Made by a program: the position numbers and the translations under genes. Below are positions 17,344-24,818 of a DNA stretch of 51,733 nt, piece by piece (position 1 is the first letter of the stretch; each line of letters begins with the position of its first letter). The stretch lies in contig NZ_AORL01000014.1 of assembly GCF_000383095.1 (NCBI RefSeq), positions 1-51,733 of the forward strand. The letters run 5' to 3'. The notes beneath the pieces were generated by a model. The model had not been told where the DNA came from. It was given only the letters and a program-made list of their open reading frames with translations, and did not search any database. Origin of the DNA: Sphingomonas sp. PR090111-T3T-6A (GTDB taxonomy: Bacteria > Pseudomonadota > Alphaproteobacteria > Sphingomonadales > Sphingomonadaceae).

Positions 17344-18005
17344 GCGAGAGCCGCGAACAGGCCTTCGAAGATGCGACGGCCGTCGGTGCCGCCATGGGCG
17401 TCGCTCGTCATGCGCTCCGGATGGGGCATGAGGCCGAGCACATTGCCGGCGTCGTTGACGATGCCGGCGATGTTGCGCGCGGCGCCGTTGACGTTGCCGG
17501 CATAGCGGAAGGCCACGCGGCCTTCGCCTTCCAGGCGGTCGAGCGTCGCCTCATCGGCGGAGAAATTGCCGTCATGGTGCGCGACCGGGATGCGGATCGA
17601 CTGGCCGTCGGCATATTTGCTGGTGAACATCGTCTGGCTATTGGCGACCGTCAGGTCGACGTCGCGGCAGACGAAGTTCAGCGTCGCGTTGCGCATCAGC
17701 GCGCCGGGCAGCATCCCCGCCTCGGTCAACACCTGGAAGCCGTTGCACACACCGATCACGGCGACGCCCTTGGCTGCGGCTTCAGCGACGGCGCGCATCA
17801 CCGGCGAGCGGGCGGCCATCGCGCCGGAACGCAGATAGTCACCATAGGAGAAGCCGCCGGGGATGCCGATCACGTCGATGCCGTCGGGCAGCGTGCTCTC
17901 GCCATGCCACACCATGGCGGCGTCCTTGCCGGTCACGTCGCGGAAGGCGACGGCGAGGTCACGGTCGCAGTTGGAGCCGGGGAAGACGATGACGGCGCTC
18001 TTCAT
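17340..18005 (-). CDS. purQ: Phosphoribosylformylglycinamidine synthase subunit PurQ
   Basis: The 221-residue glutaminase subunit frees ammonia for the fourth step of purine synthesis (FGAR to FGAM). The class-I amidotransferase triad is complete: nucleophile C87 in [11 protein letters not shown], and H195 and E197 in LMPHPERM. The small PurQ works with PurS and a small PurL, which is the arrangement implied by the purS gene 12 bases upstream. purL is outside the window. The gene's 3' end touches the small convergent peptide frame. Confidence 0.97.
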   Translation of the reverse strand: MKSAVIVFPGSNCDRDLAVAFRDVTGKDAAMVWHGESTLPDGIDVIGIPGGFSYGDYLRSGAMAARSPVMRAVAEAAAKGVAVIGVCNGFQVLTEAGMLPGALMRNATLNFVCRDVDLTVANSQTMFTSKYADGQSIRIPVAHHDGNFSADEATLDRLEGEGRVAFRYAGNVNGAARNIAGIVNDAGNVLGLMPHPERMTSDAHGGTDGRRIFEGLFAALA

Positions 18006-18017
18006 CGTGGCTACTCC

Positions 18018-18248
18018 TCAGGCCTGCTCGATGCGGTAATTCTCGATCACCGTGTTGGCGAGCAGCTTGCGGCACATCTCGTCGATCTCGGCTTCGCTGG
18101 TGCCGTCGGCGAGGTCCAGCTCGACGATCTTGCCGACGCGGACATCGTTGACGCCGCCGAAGCCGAGGCCGGCCAGCGCATGATGGACGGCCTTGCCCTG
18201 CGGGTCCAGCACGCCGGACTTGAGGGTGACGATGACGCGGGTCTTCAT
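18018..18248 (-). CDS. purS: Phosphoribosylformylglycinamidine synthase subunit PurS
   Basis: The 76-residue PurS bridges PurQ and PurL and helps channel ammonia. The typical sequence is visible: MKTRVIVTLKSGVLDPQGKA, then LGFGGVNDVRVGKIVELDL and MCRKLLANTVIENYRIE. The ATG at 18248 overlaps the stop of the upstream acyltransferase by four bases (ATGA); larger open frames in this frame are shadows of the acyltransferase. Next gene downstream is purQ at a 12-base gap. Confidence 0.96.
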   Translation of the reverse strand: MKTRVIVTLKSGVLDPQGKAVHHALAGLGFGGVNDVRVGKIVELDLADGTSEAEIDEMCRKLLANTVIENYRIEQA

Positions 18249-19399
18249 GAGGCTGCTCCGGGGGGCGAGTTTGCGGGCTCTTTGACGGAAGCGGCGCTTC
18301 GGGGCAAGGGGGCGCGGCCCTTCGGCGCGGCGAGGCGGCCTCCGCTCAGCACATTGGCGAGGGCGGGAGAGACGGCTTCGAGCGTCCGTCCGATCAGGAT
18401 GGTGGGGAGGAACACGAGAATCGGCTCGGCGATGAGCAGGGCTGGATAAAGAGGGCTGCCGAGCGGCCCCGTCCAAAGCCCGATCACCGGCCCGCCGCAC
18501 CAGATCAGCAGCATATGGCAGCAGAAGAGCAGGAAGGCGTAGTGCTCGCCTTTGAGGATGAACGCGCCGGCACGGGTGGGCGCCAGCGCCATAGAGACAC
18601 GGCACAGCGCCAGCGCGGCGGAGACCCGCATGACGAGATCGACCGTATTGGTGCGATGGAGGTGGCCGCGAAGCCACACGTCGTCCGAGCTGGTGAGCCA
18701 CACCAGCATCGGCACCATCACCAGATAGGGCGTGACGCAGGTGATGAGGCGCCACCGGGCGATCCGCTCGATCAGGTCATGCCGCCGCGCCAGCATTCCG
18801 ATCAGGAAGAAGCTCAGGATCTGCGGGCGGAGCAGCAGGGGGAATGCGTAAGCGGTGATCGCCCACGCCACGGTCAGCAGCAGCAGGGCTACCAGCCAGC
18901 CGTCCCGCAGCCGGGCCAGCAAGGGCGCGATCGTCATGCAGACGAACAGGTCGCGCAGGAAGGCGATCTGGACGTTGATGGGGTTGGGCTGGGTGAGGCA
19001 CAGCCACCAGTCGAGCGTTTCGGCGAGGTTCTTCGGCACAGGCGCCGCGAGCCCGGCCCAGACGGCGAGCCCGACGACCACGGCCATGGTGATCGCATTC
19101 CACAGCAGCATGGGGAGCAGGATCGTCCGCGCCTTGACCGCGACGAAATCCCGATAGCTGCGTCTGGCCGAGGAGGGGCCGGCGAGCCAGCCCGAGATGA
19201 TGCCGAGCAGCGGCACCGCGCTGTAGCCGACCATCTCGATCAGCGCCCAGCGCAGCACTCCCTGCGGGCTCTGGTCGAGGATCGCGAGTTCCTCGGCGGT
19301 CCGCCCGGTCCAGGCATGGACATAGATGATGCCCAGGATGCCCAGGACGCGGGCGATACCAATCGCCTGGCGGAGCGAGTCCGCCCGTTTCACCGTCAT
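18245..19399 (-). CDS. Membrane acyltransferase (acyltransferase-3 type) inside the pur cluster
   Basis: The 384-residue product has about ten hydrophobic helices and an N-terminal ARVLGILGIIYVHAWTG, where the histidine in the first helix matches the usual catalytic position of acyltransferase-3 proteins (OafA/NodX/OpgC group). These move acyl groups, such as acetyl or succinyl, onto surface sugars. RSYRDFVAVKARTILLPMLLW is the second family landmark. It sits between purC (8 bases upstream) and purS (four-base overlap), so it is co-transcribed and coupled with purine genes although its expected role is unrelated. The acceptor is unknown. Confidence 0.85.
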   Translation of the reverse strand: MTVKRADSLRQAIGIARVLGILGIIYVHAWTGRTAEELAILDQSPQGVLRWALIEMVGYSAVPLLGIISGWLAGPSSARRSYRDFVAVKARTILLPMLLWNAITMAVVVGLAVWAGLAAPVPKNLAETLDWWLCLTQPNPINVQIAFLRDLFVCMTIAPLLARLRDGWLVALLLLTVAWAITAYAFPLLLRPQILSFFLIGMLARRHDLIERIARWRLITCVTPYLVMVPMLVWLTSSDDVWLRGHLHRTNTVDLVMRVSAALALCRVSMALAPTRAGAFILKGEHYAFLLFCCHMLLIWCGGPVIGLWTGPLGSPLYPALLIAEPILVFLPTILIGRTLEAVSPALANVLSGGRLAAPKGRAPLPRSAASVKEPANSPPGAAS

Positions 19400-19407
19400 G
19401 CCGAAGG

Positions 19408-20187
19408 TTACTGGCCCCGCTTCTTGCGATGGCTCTCAAGGTCGAGCACGGCATTCTCGGCGCCCTCGGGGAGCAGGCCGAGACGGCGGGCGACCTCCTG
19501 ATAGGCCTCCACCTCGCCGCCGAGATCGCGGCGGAAGCGATCCTTGTCGAGCTTCTCGTTGGTGGTCATGTCCCACAGGCGGCAGCCGTCCGGGCTGATC
19601 TCGTCGGCGAGGATGATCCGCGCGAAGTCGTTCTCGTAGATCCGGCCGAACTCGAGCTTGAAGTCGATCAGGCGGATGTTGATGCCGGCGAACAGCCCGG
19701 TCAGGAAGTCGTTCACGCGGATCGCCATGTCGGCGATGTCGTGCATCTCTTCCTGGCTGGCCCAGCCGAAGCAGGCGATATGCTCGTCGGTGACCATCGG
19801 GTCGCCCAGCGCATCGTCCTTGTAATAATATTCGATGATCGTGCGGGGGAGCTGCGTGCCCTCCTCGATGCCGAGGCGCTTGGCGAGCGAGCCCGCCACG
19901 ACGTTGCGCACCACCACCTCGATCGGCACGATCTCGACCTGCCGGATGAGCTGCTCGCGCATGTTCAGGCGGCGGATGAAGTGCGTCGGCACGCCGATAT
20001 TGCCGAGCATCGTGAAGACATGCTCGGAAATGCGGTTGTTGAGGACGCCCTTGCCGCTGATCGTGCCCTTTTTCTGGGCATTGAACGCGGTGGCGTCATC
20101 CTTGAAATACTGGATGAGAGTGCCAGGCTCGGGGCCCTCATAGAGGATCTTGGCCTTGCCTTCGTAAATCTGGCGGCGGCGTGCCAT
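19408..20187 (-). CDS. purC: Phosphoribosylaminoimidazole-succinocarboxamide synthase
   Basis: The 259-residue SAICAR synthetase joins CAIR and aspartate in purine synthesis. Motifs are [23 protein letters not shown]-like at the start (nucleotide loop), then [19 protein letters not shown] and [10 protein letters not shown] and [12 protein letters not shown]. Length is normal for the short bacterial type. It is the first gene of the purC-acyltransferase-purS-purQ unit. A hairpin that terminates the preceding small gene lies in its upstream spacer, so purC must have its own promoter there, within about 30 bases or inside the hairpin. Confidence 0.97.
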   Translation of the reverse strand: MARRRQIYEGKAKILYEGPEPGTLIQYFKDDATAFNAQKKGTISGKGVLNNRISEHVFTMLGNIGVPTHFIRRLNMREQLIRQVEIVPIEVVVRNVVAGSLAKRLGIEEGTQLPRTIIEYYYKDDALGDPMVTDEHIACFGWASQEEMHDIADMAIRVNDFLTGLFAGINIRLIDFKLEFGRIYENDFARIILADEISPDGCRLWDMTTNEKLDKDRFRRDLGGEVEAYQEVARRLGLLPEGAENAVLDLESHRKKRGQ

Positions 20188-20204
20188 GCGCGGTTCCTGT
20201 CGGC

Positions 20205-20249
20205 CTAAAAGACGGACGCCCCGGTGCGTTTGCGGACGCAGCCGGGGCG
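20205..20249 (-). terminator. Terminator of the 54-residue protein gene, ahead of purC
   Basis: CGCCCCGG (20217-20224) pairs with CCGGGGCG (20242-20249), extended by TGCG/CGCA. On the minus strand it is followed by GTCTTTTAGG. It lies 33 bases beyond the stop of the small gene and upstream of purC, so it keeps the two units apart. Confidence 0.75.
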
Positions 20250-20281
20250 TTGACGCCCTCTAACGAAACCGGGCCGGCTTT

Positions 20282-20446
20282 TCAATGACGCGCGCGCGGC
20301 TGTCCGTCCCGATCCCACGGCCGGTCGTACTGGACGCGCGCCAGAACACGGAACGCATCGCCGACCTGATGCGCCGCATCGCGCACCCATTTTCCGAGCG
20401 CCACATGATGGCTGGCCCACATCTGTGCCAATTCCTGATCGATCAT
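20282..20446 (-). CDS. 54-residue conserved-looking cytoplasmic protein
   Basis: The product (starting MIDQELAQMWASHHVALG and ending with a basic Arg/His tail) is short, soluble and rich in His, Trp and Asp. The ATG at 20446 was chosen because GGAGG stands five bases upstream; the open frame reaches further up, to 20497, without a ribosome site. It ends at a good terminator. It is divergent from the LysR regulator gene (116 bases between starts), the classic layout for a LysR target. Family not recognised. Confidence 0.6.
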   Translation of the reverse strand: MIDQELAQMWASHHVALGKWVRDAAHQVGDAFRVLARVQYDRPWDRDGQPRARH

Positions 20447-20562
20447 CGTCGCCTCCATCCCCTGAGCGGGTTCCCTGTCCGCATTGGAAAATGGCAAGTT
20501 TGGCCGGCGCGCGCCAACGAAAGGCTGGACGTCGTTGACAAGCTGGCCTTATCATCTGCCTT

Positions 20563-21462
20563 ATGCGCCGCATTCCGCCCCTTGCCGCCGTCCGCGTGTT
20601 CGAGGCGGCCGCGCGCCACGAGAATTTCACTTCCGCCGCCACCGAGCTGGGGATGACCCAGGCGGCGGTGAGCTATCAGATCCGCCTGCTGGAGGAGCGT
20701 CTGGGCGTGCCGCTGTTCCGGCGCGAGAAGCGGCGCGTGATGCTGACCGACGCTGGCCGCCGTGCCGCCGCGCCGATCGGGCGGGCCTTCGATGCGATCG
20801 ACGCCGCCTTCGCGCAGCTGCGCACCGAGGATGAGGGGATGCTGACCATCTCCACCTCGCTCACCTTCGCCAACACATGGCTGGCGTGGCGGCTGGGCGG
20901 CTTCCAGATGGCGCATCCGGAGATGGCGGTCAGGCTGTCGGTGAACGATGCGCTCACCGATTTCGTGACCGATGAGGTCGACGTGGCGGTGCGCGCGGGG
21001 CGGGGGCCTTGGCCGGGGCTGGCGGCGGACCTGCTGATCCCGGTCGACTTCACGCCGATGTGCAGTCCCGCCTTTCTGGAGCGGCATGGCGGCGACCGGC
21101 TCCATCCCGCCGATCTGCTGCGCCTGCCGATGATCTCGCCCCATGATCCGTGGTGGTCGCACTGGCTGCGCGAGGCCGGGGTCAAGGTGGCGGAAGGCGA
21201 CATGCGGCCCGGCGTGCGCATGGATTCGCAGGCGAACGAGGGCAATGCCGCAATGGCGGGGCAGGGGATGGCGATGCTCACCCCCTTCTTCTGGCGCAAC
21301 GACCTGGCCGAGGGGCGGCTGGTCCGGCCCTTCGCGCAGACCTCGACGCGCGGCTATGCCTATTGGCTGGTGGTGCCGGAACACCGGCGCGCGGTGCCCA
21401 AGATCAAGCGGTTCCGGGAATGGCTGCTGGCCGAGGTGGCGCGCGATCTGGCGGCGGATTAG
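20563..21462 (+). CDS. LysR-family transcriptional regulator, GcvA-like
   Basis: The 299-residue protein has an N-terminal winged helix-turn-helix (residues about 4-63; FEAAARHENFTSAATELGMTQ-type helix pair, then VSYQIRLLEERLGVPLFRR) and a substrate-binding domain. The opening RRIPPLAAVRVFEAAARH and the LTISTSLTFANTWLAWRL junction are those of the GcvA/AmpR-like subgroup. The effector is unknown. It is divergent from the 54-residue gene and convergent with pth (8 bases). Control of the gcv operon is possible by subgroup alone, but that operon is 23 kb away and has its own riboswitch. Confidence 0.9.
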   Translation: MRRIPPLAAVRVFEAAARHENFTSAATELGMTQAAVSYQIRLLEERLGVPLFRREKRRVMLTDAGRRAAAPIGRAFDAIDAAFAQLRTEDEGMLTISTSLTFANTWLAWRLGGFQMAHPEMAVRLSVNDALTDFVTDEVDVAVRAGRGPWPGLAADLLIPVDFTPMCSPAFLERHGGDRLHPADLLRLPMISPHDPWWSHWLREAGVKVAEGDMRPGVRMDSQANEGNAAMAGQGMAMLTPFFWRNDLAEGRLVRPFAQTSTRGYAYWLVVPEHRRAVPKIKRFREWLLAEVARDLAAD

Positions 21463-21470
21463 GGGGGCGG

Positions 21471-22040
21471 TCAGTCCTGAAGGCGGAGCGCGACCTCGTT
21501 CATGAAGCGCGCATCGCCACCGGCGGCGAGCCATGGCGCTTCCGCCGCCACCGCGCCGAGCATGTCGGCGAGCGGGTCCATCTCCGCCTTGGCGTAGTTG
21601 CCCAGCACATAACCCGTCACCCGGTCCTTGTGCCCCGGATGGCCGATGCCGAGGCGGACGCGGCGATAGTCCTGCCCCATATGCTGATCGATCGAGCGCA
21701 GGCCGTTATGCCCGGCCGCGCCGCCGCCGGTCTTCACCTTCACCTTGAAGGGGGCGATATCCAGCTCGTCATGGAAGGCGGTGATCGCGCCTACGTCGAG
21801 CTTGTAGAAGCGCGCCGCTTCGCCAACCGACAGGCCGCTCTCGTTCATGAAGGTGGCGGGCTTGAGCAGCAGGATGCGCTGCGAGCCGATGCGGCCCAGC
21901 GAAGACCATCCGCGAAACTGCTTCTTCCACGGCTCGAAACCATGGACCTCGGCGATGGCGTCCACCGCCATGAAGCCGACATTGTGCCGGTGCAGCGCAT
22001 ATTGCGCGCCCGGATTGCCGAGGCCGACCCAGAGTTGCAT
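21471..22040 (-). CDS. pth: Peptidyl-tRNA hydrolase
   Basis: The 189-residue enzyme releases tRNA from peptidyl-tRNA dropped by the ribosome. The start MQLWVGLGNPGAQYALHRHN contains N9 and the catalytic H19; FMNESG, FHDELDIA with the catalytic Asp, and GGGAAGHNGLRSI complete the active site. Start at the ATG at 22040 gives the family's usual N-terminus; an upstream alternative adds MPGGPS only. It is downstream of rplY on the same strand, a widespread pairing, with a REP-like hairpin in the 70-base gap. Confidence 0.97.
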   Translation of the reverse strand: MQLWVGLGNPGAQYALHRHNVGFMAVDAIAEVHGFEPWKKQFRGWSSLGRIGSQRILLLKPATFMNESGLSVGEAARFYKLDVGAITAFHDELDIAPFKVKVKTGGGAAGHNGLRSIDQHMGQDYRRVRLGIGHPGHKDRVTGYVLGNYAKAEMDPLADMLGAVAAEAPWLAAGGDARFMNEVALRLQD

Positions 22041-22065
22041 CGATGGGCCTCCCGGCATCGTCTCG

Positions 22066-22101
22066 CCCCGTCATCCCGGCGCGAGGGCCGGAATGACGGG
22101 G
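22066..22101. repeat. REP-like hairpin between rplY and pth
   Basis: CCCCGTCATCCCGGC (22066-22080) and GCCGGAATGACGGGG (22087-22101) form an almost perfect 15-bp inverted repeat with a GCGAGG loop. CCGTCATCCCGGC-type palindromes recur between genes in sphingomonads and caulobacters. Here it may stabilise the rplY message or attenuate read-through into pth. Confidence 0.7.
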
Positions 22102-22110
22102 GAGTGTGGC

Positions 22111-22734
22111 TTACGCCTCGGCGGTGCCTTCGGCTTCGTCAGCCGCGGCGCCTTCGGCCGACTTCAGCGCCGACGGAGCGGCGATCGTCGCGACGGTGAA
22201 GTCGCGGTCTTCGATCGCGAGCTTCGCGCCGGTCGGCAGGGCGACGGACGAGATGTGGACCGACTCGCCGACGTCGAAGCCGTTCATGCTGACGGTGATC
22301 TGGTCGGGGATGTTCGCCGCATCGACGACGAGCTCGATCTCGTGACGGACGATCGAGAGAACGCCACCGCGCTTCAGGCCCGGCGACAGCTCTTCGTCGA
22401 CGAAGACCAGCGGCACGTTGACGTGCACGGTCGAGTGCTCGCCGATGCGGAAGAAGTCGACGTGGAGCGGGCGATCGGTGACCGGGTGCAGCTGCACGTC
22501 CTTCGGCAGCGTGCGGATCGCGGCGCCGGCGCCTTCGATCATCACGACCGAGTTCATGAAGTGGCCGGTGTTCAGCGCCTTCATGAGTTCACGCTCGTTG
22601 ACGTGGATCGAAACCGGTTCCTTGTTGTCGCCGTAGATCACGGCGGGGACGCGGCCTTCACGACGCAGATGGCGGGAGGCTCCCTTGCCAGCCCGATCGC
22701 GCGTTTCGGCGGACAGCGTCAGCTGATCGCTCAT
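22111..22734 (-). CDS. rplY: Ribosomal protein bL25, CTC-type
   Basis: The 207-residue protein binds 5S rRNA in the large subunit. The L25 domain starts [21 protein letters not shown] and includes GRVPAVIYG; a second beta-barrel domain ([20 protein letters not shown] onward) makes this the long CTC form found in many bacteria. The Ala/Glu-rich C-terminus ([14 protein letters not shown]) is typical for alphaproteobacteria. It is first in the rplY-pth pair. Its leader contains a stable hairpin described separately. Confidence 0.97.
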   Translation of the reverse strand: MSDQLTLSAETRDRAGKGASRHLRREGRVPAVIYGDNKEPVSIHVNERELMKALNTGHFMNSVVMIEGAGAAIRTLPKDVQLHPVTDRPLHVDFFRIGEHSTVHVNVPLVFVDEELSPGLKRGGVLSIVRHEIELVVDAANIPDQITVSMNGFDVGESVHISSVALPTGAKLAIEDRDFTVATIAAPSALKSAEGAAADEAEGTAEA

Positions 22735-22764
22735 CGCTCAATTCTCCAAATAACAATGTGACAT

Positions 22765-22798
22765 GCCACACAGGCCTCCAGGGATGACCCTGTGCGGC
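22765..22798 (-). promoter_or_regulatory. Hairpin in the rplY leader
   Basis: On the minus-strand RNA GCCGCACAGG and CCUGUGUGGC pair over 10 bases with one G-U pair and a 14-base loop. The mismatch exists only on the plus strand, so the structure belongs to the rplY leader. It ends about 30 bases before the start codon. Self-regulation of rplY is known in E. coli, so a control role is possible but unproven. Confidence 0.45.
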
Positions 22799-22869
22799 AA
22801 GCGGGCGCGCATAATGCAAAGCGCGCCAAGAGTCTATCTATCGATCGATTTGTTGATGCGTCGACCGAT

Positions 22870-23790
22870 CTACTCCACCCGCTCCGCCTTGTAGCCGAGC
22901 TTCGCCAGCATCGCCTGCACCGAATCCGGCCCGACCAGATGGCCCGCGCCGACCGCCACGAACTGCGTCCCCGGCTGGCCGAGGCGGCTGACGATCGCGT
23001 CAGCCCAATGCTGGTCCCGCCGCGCGATCAGCACGGTGCGCAGCACGTCGGACTTCTTCATGTCCTTGTCGAAGCTGGCCGAGATGCCCTTCTCGTCGCC
23101 ATGCGACCAGGCGCCGAGCATCTTGCCGAAATCGGCCGCATCGTCGCCCTTCTGGTCGACCACGCTTTCGAGGAAGTCGCGCTGCTGCGGCTCGGTCAGC
23201 GTGTCGAAGAAGCCGAGCTGCTGTTCCAGCGTCTCCAGCCCCTCGATCGGCTTGCCGGTGGTGCGGAACATCGTCTTCAGCCGCTCCTCCACGCCGTCCG
23301 CGCTGCTGACGCCGAGCGACTGCACGGTGGTGCCGAACAGCAGCATCCCGGCGGCCCATGTCTTCATCGCGTTGAGCGTCTCGGCGGGGACGGCGCTCTT
23401 GGCGATCATGCCGGCCAGCGCCGGGCGATATTTGGGGGCGATCCGCTCGGCCAGCGGCGGCAGCGGCGAGGCCGGCATCCCGATCCGCATCAGCGCGGCG
23501 GCGGACTTGGCCGGGTCCTGATCGATCACCGCCTCCAGCACCAGCCGGTCGGACTGGGCGAGCGCGGTGCGGATCTGCGGCGTCTCCCAGTCGAAATGGG
23601 GCGGGAGCGCGTGGATCGTGCCGAACAGATAGATGGTCGACGGCCCCTTGCTCAGCTTCCACAGCGCGGGATGGGGGGCGTGGCCGCGGCTATGCTCGAC
23701 GGGCTGGCGCGCCAGCAGCGCAGGCGGCAGGGCGGGCTGGAGCAGCGCGAGGAGGAGTGCGGTGCGGACAGCCGCGCGATTCAGCTTCAT
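22870..23790 (-). CDS. TraB/GumN-family protein
   Basis: The 306-residue product has a signal-like N-terminus ([22 protein letters not shown]) and the TraB/GumN fold. Hallmarks are [21 protein letters not shown] with the conserved GTIH, and near the end [14 protein letters not shown] with the GAGHL motif. These two motifs belong to a proposed metal-dependent hydrolase fold distantly related to the Tiki proteases. Function in bacteria is poorly known. The gene is alone, divergent from glyQ (125 bases) and followed by the rplY leader. Confidence 0.88.
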   Translation of the reverse strand: MKLNRAAVRTALLLALLQPALPPALLARQPVEHSRGHAPHPALWKLSKGPSTIYLFGTIHALPPHFDWETPQIRTALAQSDRLVLEAVIDQDPAKSAAALMRIGMPASPLPPLAERIAPKYRPALAGMIAKSAVPAETLNAMKTWAAGMLLFGTTVQSLGVSSADGVEERLKTMFRTTGKPIEGLETLEQQLGFFDTLTEPQQRDFLESVVDQKGDDAADFGKMLGAWSHGDEKGISASFDKDMKKSDVLRTVLIARRDQHWADAIVSRLGQPGTQFVAVGAGHLVGPDSVQAMLAKLGYKAERVE

Positions 23791-23915
23791 GCCGCCGTCC
23801 TACACGCGGTGCGCCGACACGCAAGCGGGGCGCGACGAACCGCGCTTGCTTGACCGGGCGGGAGGGCTGCGCCAAGGCGGGGACCATCCGGAACCACGCC
23901 CGCCATAAGGGAAGC

Positions 23916-24818
23916 ATGTCACACCATCCTGAGCCGCTGAGCTTCCAGAGGCTGATCCTGACGCTCCATGATTATTGGAGCGATCAGGGCTGCCTGATCC
24001 TCCAGCCCTATGACATGGAGATGGGGGCCGGCACCTTCCATCCGGCCACCACGCTCCGCGCGCTCGGCCCGAAGCCGTGGAAGGCGGCCTATGTCCAGCC
24101 CTCGCGCCGCCCGACCGACGGCCGCTATGGCGAGAACCCCAACCGCCTCCAGCATTATTATCAGTATCAGGTGGTGCTGAAGCCCTCGCCGGCGAACCTT
24201 CAGGAGCTGTATCTGGGCTCGCTGAAGGCGATCGGCATCGACTTCACCAAGCATGACATCCGCTTCGTGGAAGACGACTGGGAGAGCCCGACGCTCGGCG
24301 CATGGGGCCTTGGCTGGGAAGTCTGGTGCGACGGCATGGAGGTGACGCAGTTCACCTATTTCCAGCAGGTCGGCGGCTATGACTGCAAGCCCGTCACCGG
24401 CGAGCTGACCTACGGCCTCGAGCGCCTCGCCATGTACATCCAGGGCGTGGACCGGGTGTATGACCTCAAGTTCAACGACGAGGGTGTCACCTACGGCGAA
24501 GTCTTCCTCGAGAACGAGAAGCAGCAGAGCGCCTATAATTTCGAGATCGCCAACACCGAGGCGCTGTTCGACACCTTCCGCAAGGCGGCGGCCGAGTGCG
24601 AGCGCTGCCTCGAGGCGAAGCTCCCGCTGCCGGCCTATGAGCAGGCGATCAAGGCCAGCCACACCTTCAACCTGTTGCAGGCGCGCGGGGTGATCTCGGT
24701 GGCGGAGCGGCAGGCCTATATCGGCCGCGTCCGCGATCTGGCGAAGGGCGCGTGCGCGTCGTGGATCGAGAAGAATACGCCCGCGTGGCAGGAGCAGTTT
24801 CCGGGGTGGGTGGCATGA
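23916..24818 (+). CDS. glyQ: Glycyl-tRNA synthetase alpha subunit
   Basis: The 300-residue catalytic subunit of the bacterial heterotetrameric glycyl-tRNA synthetase activates glycine. Signature pieces are [32 protein letters not shown] (class-II motif), [19 protein letters not shown] and [12 protein letters not shown]-like [14 protein letters not shown]. The ATG at 23916 follows AAGGGAAG. The upstream open frame adds about 50 residues without support. The stop overlaps the glyS start by four bases. Confidence 0.97.
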   Translation: MSHHPEPLSFQRLILTLHDYWSDQGCLILQPYDMEMGAGTFHPATTLRALGPKPWKAAYVQPSRRPTDGRYGENPNRLQHYYQYQVVLKPSPANLQELYLGSLKAIGIDFTKHDIRFVEDDWESPTLGAWGLGWEVWCDGMEVTQFTYFQQVGGYDCKPVTGELTYGLERLAMYIQGVDRVYDLKFNDEGVTYGEVFLENEKQQSAYNFEIANTEALFDTFRKAAAECERCLEAKLPLPAYEQAIKASHTFNLLQARGVISVAERQAYIGRVRDLAKGACASWIEKNTPAWQEQFPGWVA

